NCBI GenBank assembly: GCA_913777025.1
Contig: CAJYQM010000414.1
Span: forward strand, 1 to 32,823
Source of the DNA: an uncultured Massilia sp.
Lineage (GTDB): Bacteria; Pseudomonadota; Gammaproteobacteria; Burkholderiales; Burkholderiaceae_D
Direction of reading: 5' to 3'
Length of the DNA: 32,823 nucleotides
How positions within the stretch are numbered: the stretch's first letter is position 1; each line of letters opens with the position of its first letter. Of the stretch, positions 24,486 to 31,822 are shown one piece after another. The notes beneath the pieces are model-generated. The model worked only from the letters and a program-made list of their open reading frames with translations. It was not told where the DNA came from and ran no database searches. The position numbers and the translations under genes were made by a program.

Positions 24486-25424
24486 ATGATCGTCCGTGAG
24501 CGGCCAAACGCGCTGCGCCTGTTCCTGATCGTGCGCGGCTCGATCCTGCCGAGCATCTGGAAGAGCCTCGCCGTGACCACCCTGCTGGCTGTCGCGGTCA
24601 CCCTCATCGACAAGACCCTGGGCGGCATCAAGCCGACCCTGAGCCCGATTCCCTTCACCCTGATGGGCCTGCCGCTGGCCATCTTCCTGGGCTTTCGCAA
24701 CAACGCCGCCTACGACCGCTACTGGGAAGGCCGCAAGCAGTGGGGCGAACTGGTGCTGCGCAGCCGCGCGTTGGCCCGCCAGTGCCTGTCCCTGCTGGAT
24801 CCCGCCCGTCCCTTCGATGCTGCCGACGCTGCCGACCCGCGCACGCGCATCGTCCGGCGCGCGGTGGCTTATGCGCATGCGCTGCGCCACCGCCTGCGCG
24901 GCGGCGATCCCGGCGCCGACGCCGCGCGCTGGCTGGCGGCGGACGAGTGGGAACGCCTCCGCACGCTCCCCAACCTGCCGCACGCGCTGATGCTGGAGAT
25001 GGGGGCCGACCTGGCACTGTGCCTGCGCGAACGCCGTCTCGACCCGATGCTGGCGCCGGTGCTGGACGCCACGCTCTCGAGCATGACCGGCGTGGCCGCC
25101 GCCTGCGAGCGCATCCGCGGCACGCCGATCCCGTTTTCGTACACCCTGCTGCTGCACCGCACGGCGTACATGTACTGCTTCCTGCTGCCGTTCGGCCTGG
25201 TCGACACCATCGGCTACCTGACGCCGCTGGTGACGGCCGTGGTGGCCTACACCTTCTTCGGCCTGGATGCCCTCGGCGACGAGCTCGAGGAACCCTTCGG
25301 CGAATCCGATAACGACCTGCCGCTCGAGGCCCTGTGCCGCACGATCGAGATCGACCTGCGCATGGCCCTGGGCGAGCGGGACCTCCCGCCCCCGCTGCTG
25401 CCGGTGAACTACCGGCTCGGCTGA
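24486..25424 (+). CDS. bestrophin-like channel (YneE/UPF0187 family)
   Basis: A 312-residue membrane protein of the bacterial bestrophin family, pentameric channels of the inner membrane (anion- or cation-selective depending on member). Signature regions are the N-terminal LRLFLIVRGSILPSIWKS, TLMGLPLAIFLGFRNNAAYDRYWEGRKQWGELV (the most conserved block, about 58-90), CERIRGTPIPFSYTLLLHR (about 208-226) with two following helices, and the C-terminal ELEEPFGESDNDLPLEALCRTIE. Ion selectivity cannot be read from the sequence. ATG 24486 has GAGGG 6 nt upstream; the frame is open six codons further. The CoA-transferase gene starts 29 nt after its stop on the same strand, so the two may be co-transcribed. 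Confidence 0.92.
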   Translation: MIVRERPNALRLFLIVRGSILPSIWKSLAVTTLLAVAVTLIDKTLGGIKPTLSPIPFTLMGLPLAIFLGFRNNAAYDRYWEGRKQWGELVLRSRALARQCLSLLDPARPFDAADAADPRTRIVRRAVAYAHALRHRLRGGDPGADAARWLAADEWERLRTLPNLPHALMLEMGADLALCLRERRLDPMLAPVLDATLSSMTGVAAACERIRGTPIPFSYTLLLHRTAYMYCFLLPFGLVDTIGYLTPLVTAVVAYTFFGLDALGDELEEPFGESDNDLPLEALCRTIEIDLRMALGERDLPPPLLPVNYRLG

Positions 25425-25438
25425 GGCATGATCAGCAC

Positions 25439-25453
25439 TAGAGTAGAGTAGAG
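25439..25453 (+). repeat. three tandem TAGAG pentamers abutting the CoA-transferase start codon
   Basis: TAGAG is repeated three times without interruption from 25439 to 25453, ending directly at ATG 25454. The GAG within the repeats may serve as a weak ribosome binding site. Copy-number change would alter its spacing from the start codon. Three copies is a short tract, so phase variation is only a possibility. Confidence 0.5.
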
Positions 25454-26956
25454 ATGAAGACCGAGTACCTGGACCGCATCCGCTGCGCACAACTGCGCAA
25501 GCGCGTCACCGGCGCCCAAGAGGCCGCCACCTGGATCAAGGACGGCATGACCGTCGGCATGAGCGGTTTCACCCGCGCCGGCGACGTCAAGCTGGTGCCC
25601 GCCGCGCTGGCCGAAAGGGCCAGGCAGGAACCCCTCAAGATCACGCTGCTGACCGGCGCCTCGCTCGGCAACGACACCGACAAACGGCTCACCGAAGCCG
25701 GCGCGCTGGCACGCCGCATGCCGTTCCAGGTCGATCCGGTGCTGCGCGCCGCGATCAACCGCGGCGAGGTGATGTACATCGACCAGCACCTGTCGGAAAC
25801 CGTCGAACAGCTGCGCAGCCGCCACATCGCGCCGGTCGACGTCGCCGTGGTCGAGGCGGTGGCGATCACCGAGACGGGCGCCATCATCCCGACCACCTCG
25901 GTCGGCAACAGCGCCAGCTTCGCGATCCTGGCCGACAAGGTGATCGTCGAGATCAACCTGGCGCAGCCGACCGGCCTGGAAGGCCTGCACGACATCTGGA
26001 TCCCGAAAAAGCGTCCCATGCGCGAGCCGATCCCGATCATGTCGGTCGAGCAGCGCGTCGGCACCACCGCGATCGAGATCCCGCCCGAGAAGATCGTCGC
26101 GATCGTGCTCTCGGACCAGCCCGACAGCACTTCCTCGGTGCTGCCGCCGGATCTTGAAACCGCCGCGATCGCCGGCCACCTGGTGCGCTTTTTTGAAGAC
26201 GAAATCCTGGCCGGGCGCCTGACCAACAGCCTGCTGCCGCTGCAGGCGGGCATCGGCACCATCGCCAACGCGGTGCTGGCCGGCTTCGTCGACAGCCCCT
26301 TCCACGGCCTCACCATGTATTCCGAGGTGCTGCAGGATTCGACCTTCGACCTGTTCGACGCCGGCAAGCTCGATTTCGCCTCCGGCTCGTCGATCACGCT
26401 GTCGCCCGAAAAGAGCGCCCAGGTGTTCGGCGCCTTCGAGCACTACCGCGACCGCCTGGTGCTGCGCCCGCAGGAAGTGTCGAACCATCCGGAAGTGATC
26501 CGTCGCCTCGGCATCATCGCCATCAACACGGCGCTCGAAGCCGACATCTACGGCAACATCAACTCGACCCACGTGGGCGGCACCCACATGATGAACGGCA
26601 TCGGCGGCTCGGGCGACTTCGCGCGCAACGCCTACCTGTCGATCTTCGCGACCAAGGCCACGGCCAAGGTGGGCAAGGTCTCTTCGATCGTGCCGATGGT
26701 CCCGCACGTCGACCATACCGAGCACGACGTCGACATCATCGTCACCGAATACGGCCTGGCCGATTTGCGCGGGCTGGCGCCGCGCGAGCGGGCCGATGTC
26801 ATCATCGAGAAGTGCGTGGCCGAGCCCTACCGCACGATGCTGCGCGCTTACGTGAACGAGGCCAGGCAGCGCGGCGGGCACACGCCGCATGTGCTGGAGA
26901 AGGCGTTTGCCTGGCACGAGCGGTACCGCGAGACCGGTTCGATGCTGGAGGAGTGA
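25454..26956 (+). CDS. acetyl-CoA hydrolase/transferase family protein (succinyl-CoA:acetate CoA-transferase type)
   Basis: A 500-residue class I CoA-transferase of the AarC/Cat1-like group (family length about 500). Visible features are DGMTVGMSGFTRAGDVKLVP (31-50), LTGASLGNDTD (66-76), IPTTSVGNSASFA (145-157), the oxyanion/glycine loop LQAGIGTIANAV (263-274), and the catalytic glutamate in MYSEVLQDS (Glu291; AarC uses Glu294). NGIGGSGDFARNAY follows in the C-terminal half. It should exchange CoA between succinyl-CoA and acetate (or propionate) in the cytosol, linking overflow acyl-CoA to the TCA cycle. The last 155 bp are overlapped antisense by the response-regulator gene, and a REP-like repeat begins 5 bp after the stop. 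The substrate pair is inferred from family. Confidence 0.92.
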   Translation: MKTEYLDRIRCAQLRKRVTGAQEAATWIKDGMTVGMSGFTRAGDVKLVPAALAERARQEPLKITLLTGASLGNDTDKRLTEAGALARRMPFQVDPVLRAAINRGEVMYIDQHLSETVEQLRSRHIAPVDVAVVEAVAITETGAIIPTTSVGNSASFAILADKVIVEINLAQPTGLEGLHDIWIPKKRPMREPIPIMSVEQRVGTTAIEIPPEKIVAIVLSDQPDSTSSVLPPDLETAAIAGHLVRFFEDEILAGRLTNSLLPLQAGIGTIANAVLAGFVDSPFHGLTMYSEVLQDSTFDLFDAGKLDFASGSSITLSPEKSAQVFGAFEHYRDRLVLRPQEVSNHPEVIRRLGIIAINTALEADIYGNINSTHVGGTHMMNGIGGSGDFARNAYLSIFATKATAKVGKVSSIVPMVPHVDHTEHDVDIIVTEYGLADLRGLAPRERADVIIEKCVAEPYRTMLRAYVNEARQRGGHTPHVLEKAFAWHERYRETGSMLEE

Positions 26957-29489
26957 TAGCGTCATCCCCGCGAAGGCGGGGACCCAGGTTCGCAGGCATC
27001 TCGATAAGGCAAGCAAAACCTGGATCCCCGCCTTCGCGGCAGCGACGGCGGTCTACCCACTGCTCGAACTCCGCCGCCGGCATGGCCTGGTGATACAGAT
27101 ACCCCTGCGCCATGTCGCACCCGTGCGCGCTGAGAAAGGCGCGCTCGGACTCGGCCTCCAAGCCTTCCGCCACCACTTCCAGCTTCAGGCTGCGCGCCAT
27201 CGCCAGCGCCGCCACCACCACGCCGGCGCGTTCGGCATCGGTATCGACGTCGGTCACCAGCGACTTGTCGAGCTTCAGTTCGTCCGGACGCAGGCGGCTG
27301 ATGTAGTTGAGCGAGGAATAGCCGGTGCCGAAGTCGTCGATCGCGACCAGCACGCCGAGCGCGCGCAGCGCCGCCATCGCGGCCACCGTCTGCTCGCTGT
27401 CGTCGAGCCGGGTCTGCTCGGTGAGCTCGATGCACAGCAGGTGGCTGGGCAGGCCGGTCTCGCACAGCGCCTGTTCGACGGTCTGCGCCAGCCTGCCCGA
27501 CTTGAGCTGGGCCGCGGTAATGTTGACCCCGACGCGCAGCGGTGACTTGCCTGTCGCATGCCAGCGCGCCGCCTGGCGGCAAGCCTCGAGGATGGCCCAG
27601 GCGCCGATCGCCTCGCCCATCGAGGCTTCGTCCAGGACCGGCAGGAACACGTCCGGCATCAGGAGGCCCAGTTCCGGATGGTGCCAGCGCAGCAGCGCTT
27701 CGGCCGCCGCAGGGCGGTCGCCGTCCAGCGCGACGATCGGCTGGTAGTACATCTCGAGTTCCGCGCGCTCCAGCGCCAGGCGCAGGCCGGCGCCCAGGCG
27801 GGTGCGCATCTCCATGCGCGCGGTCAGCTCGGGGCGGTAGAACTGCACGTTGTTGCGGCCTTCTCCCTTGGCGTGGTACAGGGCGCTGTCGGCGAAGCGC
27901 AGCAGCGTGCGGAAGTCCTGGGCGTCGTCGGGGAACAGGCTGACGCCCATGCTGACCGCGACGCGCAGGTCGTGGCCGCCGACATGCAGCGGCTTGCCGC
28001 ATTCGATGCGCAGCTTGTCGGTCAGCGCCAGCACGTCGCGCGTATCTTTCACCTCGGACAGCACGACCACGAATTCGTCGCCGCCCATGCGGGCCACGAT
28101 GTCGATCTCGCGCACGCTGCGCATCAGGCGCGCCGCGGTTTCCTTCAGCACGGCGTCGCCCGCCTCGTGGCCATAGCTGTCGTTGATATGCTTGAAGTAG
28201 TCGATGTCGAGGAACACCACGCCCAGGCGCGAGCGGCGCCGGCGCGCACCGGCGGTTTCGTGGTCGGCTTCCTCGTTCAGCAGCGCACGGTTGGCGGCCC
28301 CGGTCAGGGCGTCGTAATGGGCCAGGTGGGCCAGCTCTTCCTCGGCCCGCTTGCGCTGGGTGAAGTCGTTGATCTGGACGAGGAAATGCTGGGGTTCGTG
28401 GTCGGCGGCCAGCAGCGTGGCCGAGACCAGCGCCCACAGCACCCGGCCGTCGCGGGTGTGGTAGCGCAGCTCGTACTGGACGGCGTCGCTGCGTCCGGCC
28501 AGCAGGTCCTGCTGGTATTCCTTCTCGATCGCGTTGTCGCTGGCGTCCCCGAACGCGGCCTGGTCGGTGCCGAGCAGCTTGTCCGCATCCATGCCGAGCA
28601 GGCGGCAGAGCGCCCGGTTGACGCGCACGAAGCGGTTGTCGCGGTCCAGCAGTGCCAGGCCGAGCGGGGCATTGTCGAAGGCGCCGCGGAAGCGCCGTTC
28701 GCTGTAGGCCAGGCGCAGCTCGGCCGCCACGCGCTCGCGCACGTCGTGCAGCACGATCGCCATGCCGGTGAGGTGCTGGCCCTCGTCGCAGATTGGACCT
28801 GCCGAAAAATCGACGGGAATGCGCGGGCCGTCATGCACGACCAGCATCGCGGTGCCCGTGAGCGGCTGGCAGCCGTCCAGGTCCAGTTGCAGGGTGGCGC
28901 CTGCCGTGTCTTCCAGGCGCATGACCTCGGCGGCCTTCCTGCCGCGCAGGGGGCCGTCGCCGAGTAACGCCTCGGCCGCCGGGTTGACCAGGCCGACGAT
29001 GCCCCTGGCATCGGTGGCGATGACGGCGTCGCCGACACCACGCAGGATCGAGGCCAGCCAGCGCTCCGAGTCGCGTACGACGCGCTCGGCGGCCGCCTTG
29101 CGCAATGCCACTTCGATGCCGGCGCGCAGCTCACGGCCCTGGAATGGCTTGGTCAGGTAGCCATAAGGCCAGGCCCCGGCGGCGCGCGCGACGGTCTGGT
29201 CGTCGCTGTAAGCGGTGAGGAACAGGACCAGTATGTGCAGTTCCTTGCCGATCTGGTCCGCCGCGGCGATGCCGTCCATATCGCCCTTGAGCACGATATC
29301 CATCAGGATCAGGTCGGGCCGCTCGGCGCGCGCCCTGGCGATGGCGTCGCGGCCGTTGTCGACGCAGCCGCACACGCGGTAGCCCATGTCGTGCAGCTGG
29401 CCATCGATGTCCATCGCGACCAGGGATTCATCTTCGACGACGAGCAATGCGGGCGCGGCGGCGGCGCCGGGAATCACAGCAGGTTGCAT
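26802..29489 (-). CDS. response regulator: REC-PAS-PAS-GGDEF-EAL (cyclic-di-GMP turnover)
   Basis: An 895-residue protein. Its receiver domain (about 13-132) has acidic residues Glu19-Asp20, phospho-acceptor Asp64 (LILMDI) and Lys114 (YLTKPF). PAS domains follow at about 140-255 and 262-382. The GGDEF domain (about 385-550) has intact GGDEF at 469-473 and an upstream RxxD inhibitory site (REID, 460-463). The EAL domain (about 565-810) has Glu597-Ala-Leu, Asn656, ELTEQ, IDDFGTGYSSL, LKLDKS, AEGLE and the late Gln795. Both diguanylate cyclase and phosphodiesterase sites look intact. The start overlaps the kinase stop by one base (TGATG), with AGGA upstream. The domain ends near residue 814; the remaining ~79 residues come from the REP-like repeat and the antisense strand of the CoA-transferase gene, so the natural stop appears lost. 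Confidence 0.92.
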   Translation of the reverse strand: MQPAVIPGAAAAPALLVVEDESLVAMDIDGQLHDMGYRVCGCVDNGRDAIARARAERPDLILMDIVLKGDMDGIAAADQIGKELHILVLFLTAYSDDQTVARAAGAWPYGYLTKPFQGRELRAGIEVALRKAAAERVVRDSERWLASILRGVGDAVIATDARGIVGLVNPAAEALLGDGPLRGRKAAEVMRLEDTAGATLQLDLDGCQPLTGTAMLVVHDGPRIPVDFSAGPICDEGQHLTGMAIVLHDVRERVAAELRLAYSERRFRGAFDNAPLGLALLDRDNRFVRVNRALCRLLGMDADKLLGTDQAAFGDASDNAIEKEYQQDLLAGRSDAVQYELRYHTRDGRVLWALVSATLLAADHEPQHFLVQINDFTQRKRAEEELAHLAHYDALTGAANRALLNEEADHETAGARRRRSRLGVVFLDIDYFKHINDSYGHEAGDAVLKETAARLMRSVREIDIVARMGGDEFVVVLSEVKDTRDVLALTDKLRIECGKPLHVGGHDLRVAVSMGVSLFPDDAQDFRTLLRFADSALYHAKGEGRNNVQFYRPELTARMEMRTRLGAGLRLALERAELEMYYQPIVALDGDRPAAAEALLRWHHPELGLLMPDVFLPVLDEASMGEAIGAWAILEACRQAARWHATGKSPLRVGVNITAAQLKSGRLAQTVEQALCETGLPSHLLCIELTEQTRLDDSEQTVAAMAALRALGVLVAIDDFGTGYSSLNYISRLRPDELKLDKSLVTDVDTDAERAGVVVAALAMARSLKLEVVAEGLEAESERAFLSAHGCDMAQGYLYHQAMPAAEFEQWVDRRRCREGGDPGFACLIEMPANLGPRLRGDDAITPPASNRSRGTARARQTPSPAHAACARRAAWPRSRKRAASCGRARPRTSR
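26961..27046. repeat. REP-like inverted repeat element
   Basis: Two 30-bp arms (26961-26990 and 27017-27046) face each other across 26 bp. The inner 23 bp of each arm pair with a single mismatch (26968-26990 against 27017-27039); the outermost 7 bp are more diverged. Each arm contains or approaches a CCCCGC-GAAG-GCGGGG hairpin, complete in the left arm. This is the style of dispersed intergenic repeat known from many beta- and gammaproteobacteria (established in general; copy number here not checkable). It lies 5 bp after the CoA-transferase stop. It could terminate or stabilise transcripts from both sides, and it is translated as part of the opposing response-regulator frame. Confidence 0.75.
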
Positions 29490-31687
29490 CAGGAATGTCC
29501 TCGGTCATGCATGGCTGCCTCGCGGTTCGTTGCGCGCCGGTCCGCCGGCGACGCGGCGGTCGCTACGCTGAAGACCAGGCTTGCCAGCACCCCGCCGCCG
29601 GGACGATTGTCGAGTGCAAAGCCGGCGCGCAACTGCCCGCTCAAGGCAGAAACAAGTCTTAGACCAAGTGTTTGCGAGGTAGTTCGGTCAAACCCTGGCG
29701 GCAAGCCAATGCCGTCGTCTTCGACGATCAGGCGTATCCTGCCATCCACGTCGCGCACGATGCGAACCGGGATCGTGCCGCGGCGGCCATCCGGAAAGCC
29801 GTGCTTCAAACTATTGGTGACGAGCTCGTTGAGCAGCAGGCCGAGCGGCACCGCGACATCCAGTCCGATCTCGGCCGGTGGCGCCTCCACGTGCATGGCG
29901 ATACCGCGCTGTGCCGCCGACGCGGCGCTGGCCAGCTGCTCGCACAGCTCGGTCACGTAAGTGTCGAGCGCGATCGAGGACAGCGTGCGCGACTGGTACA
30001 GGCGCTCGTGCACCAGCGCCATCGTGCGCACCCGTCCCACGGCGTCCAGCAGCGCCTGGCGGGCCTGGCTCTCGGGCAGCATGCGGATCTGCAGGCTGAA
30101 CATGCTGATGATCAGCTGCAGGTTGTTCTTGACCCGGTGATACAGCTCCTTGAGCAAGGTGTTCTTGTCGTCCAACGTGCGGCGCAAGGCCTCTTCCTGT
30201 GTCCAGTTCTCGGTAATGTCGCGGACCGTCAGGATCACCAGCAAGCGTTCGCGCAGCGGGCTGGCCATGATGTCGATCGGAAAGCCGCTGCCACCGCGGC
30301 GCCGGCCGTGCAACTGGGCAGTACCGTCGATGCCGCGCCGCAGCGGCGCCGCGCGTACCTGTTCGCAGACCGAACGCGCCTCCGGCCCGCTCTCGTACAA
30401 CAGGCTGTCGATCGGGCGCCCGGCCAGCGCACCATGCGCATAGCCGAACAGCTGTTCGGCCTGGGCATTGGCGCGCGTGACTTTGCAGTCGGGGCCGACC
30501 AGCAGCACGCCGTCCGGCGTCTCCTCGAAGATCCCGCGCAGGAAGGCTTCGCTGCGCTCGATCTCGCGGTTGGCGTCGGACAGCCGCAATTTGGCGCGCT
30601 CGGCGTCGTCGCGCTGGGCGGTACGTTCGCGCAGCAACGCCGCAGCCTGGACCAGCGCGTGGCCGACATCCTTGGCTTCGCGCAGGTGCAGTACCGGCAG
30701 CGTCACCGGTTCGCCGTAGCCGAGCGCGATCGCAGGACTCACCAGGCCGCTGATCGAACGTTCCACCCGCGCGCCGATCGCGCGTACCAGCGCCAGGCCG
30801 AGCCCGAACAGGACGACGACGCCGAGCGCGATCCACGCCAGCGAGTGCCATAACGCGGCATTGAGGGTAGTACGGCGTAGCGCGATGGCCACCGCCCAGT
30901 CCGACACCGTCGAGCGGCTGAATACCGTCACGTAGCGGATGCCATCCGGGCCTTCTTCGTCAACGATTCCTTCCGGCTCGAGAGCGAGGATATGCATCAG
31001 CGCCGGCCCGGCACGTTGGCCCACGTCGGTGCGTTCGCCATGACTGCTCCAGATCGTACGTGCCTTGCTGTCGTAAATGAAGGCAGTAGCGCCCGGCAAT
31101 ATGTTCTGGCGGTCGAGGATCGCGCCCAGGCGCTCGCCGAAATATTGCATCGACAGCACATAGGCCACCCTCCCATCGCGCACCACCGGCACGTCGACAC
31201 TGGTCAACAGGCGGTGCACGGTCGGGCCGACATACAAGTCCGACACCGAGGGTCGCCCGCTCTCGATCACGCCGCGGATTTCGGCCTGGTCGCCATGCGA
31301 AGGGAGCGGGATCCCGAAGGGCTCGTGGGTGTTGACCACCTGGCGTCCCCGGCTGTCGGACAGCAGCAGGACATTGCCGGGCCTGGAGTGCAGCACTTCG
31401 GTGGCCTGGGCGTAGAAAGCACGCAGATCGGTGTCCGTGCCGAGGTTGGGCGAGGTTGCCAGCGCTTGCAGGGCGGCGCGCGCGCTCGCCAGTTCGAGGT
31501 CGATCGCCTGCATCAGCGCGCGCGAGATATCAAGCGTGGCGCGCTCGATACCGGCGCGCTCATGCTGGTAGGAATAGACAGACAAGGCAACGACCGCCAC
31601 CGCCGCCGGCACGATACAGGCAGCCAGCAGCATCGCCAGCCACTGGCGGATGGTGGGGGCACGCCGTAACAGGTCGCGCAAGTGCAT
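29489..31687 (-). CDS. sensor histidine kinase: periplasmic Cache-like sensor, PAS, HisKA_2/HATPase
   Basis: A 732-residue kinase. TM1 (about 17-38) is followed by a double-Cache-like periplasmic domain (about 40-275) with FYAQATEVLHSRPGNVLLLSDSRGR-type strands and SMQYFGERLGAIL. TM2 lies at about 281-302, then a HAMP-like linker and a PAS domain (about 378-492; RGIFEETPDGVLLVGPD). The dimerisation domain is HisKA_2 type with His517 in LKELYHRVKNNLQLI. The ATPase has NELVTNSLKHGFP (620-632) and DDGIGLPPG (657-665). HisKA_2 kinases often pair with stand-alone response regulators. Here the REC-GGDEF-EAL gene overlaps its stop by one base, so it is the obvious phospho-target. GGAG lies 8 nt before the ATG. 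The ligand is unknown. Confidence 0.93.
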   Translation of the reverse strand: MHLRDLLRRAPTIRQWLAMLLAACIVPAAVAVVALSVYSYQHERAGIERATLDISRALMQAIDLELASARAALQALATSPNLGTDTDLRAFYAQATEVLHSRPGNVLLLSDSRGRQVVNTHEPFGIPLPSHGDQAEIRGVIESGRPSVSDLYVGPTVHRLLTSVDVPVVRDGRVAYVLSMQYFGERLGAILDRQNILPGATAFIYDSKARTIWSSHGERTDVGQRAGPALMHILALEPEGIVDEEGPDGIRYVTVFSRSTVSDWAVAIALRRTTLNAALWHSLAWIALGVVVLFGLGLALVRAIGARVERSISGLVSPAIALGYGEPVTLPVLHLREAKDVGHALVQAAALLRERTAQRDDAERAKLRLSDANREIERSEAFLRGIFEETPDGVLLVGPDCKVTRANAQAEQLFGYAHGALAGRPIDSLLYESGPEARSVCEQVRAAPLRRGIDGTAQLHGRRRGGSGFPIDIMASPLRERLLVILTVRDITENWTQEEALRRTLDDKNTLLKELYHRVKNNLQLIISMFSLQIRMLPESQARQALLDAVGRVRTMALVHERLYQSRTLSSIALDTYVTELCEQLASAASAAQRGIAMHVEAPPAEIGLDVAVPLGLLLNELVTNSLKHGFPDGRRGTIPVRIVRDVDGRIRLIVEDDGIGLPPGFDRTTSQTLGLRLVSALSGQLRAGFALDNRPGGGVLASLVFSVATAASPADRRATNREAAMHDRGHS

Positions 31688-31710
31688 GACGCTGGCTCCG
31701 GATCCGAATA

Positions 31711-31728
31711 CCGGGCCATCGTGCCCGG
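31711..31728. repeat. 6-bp GC inverted repeat at the predicted transcription start of the kinase operon
   Basis: CCGGGC (31711-31716) and GCCCGG (31723-31728) pair perfectly around a 6-nt loop, 24-41 nt upstream of the kinase start codon and just downstream of the proposed -10 element. No T-run follows on the minus strand, so an intrinsic terminator for the upstream adaptor gene is unlikely. It could be a 5'-leader hairpin or an operator. Confidence 0.35.
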
Positions 31729-31734
31729 CTTATC

Positions 31735-31763
31735 AATCTACGGCTAAGCGTGGACGATGGCAA
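31735..31763 (-). promoter_or_regulatory. candidate sigma-70 promoter of the kinase/response-regulator operon
   Basis: On the minus strand TTGCCA (31758-31763; five of six match TTGACA) is followed after exactly 17 bp by TAGATT (31735-31740; four of six match TATAAT). The pair lies between the adaptor gene stop and the kinase start codon, which is 48 nt beyond the -10 box. It is the best-spaced hexamer pair I found in the window's intergenic DNA. Confidence 0.45.
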
Positions 31764-31822
31764 CCAGGCTCCTGTGCCCGCACCGGCCGCGTGCGCTCAA
31801 GCGCCGCGCATCCAGCGCCTCG

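Noticed and set aside
26961-27046. Possible CRISPR-like or integration-site repeat
   Set aside because: There are only two arms, in inverted orientation and with a short central spacer, and no cas or integrase gene; a REP-like hairpin element fits better.
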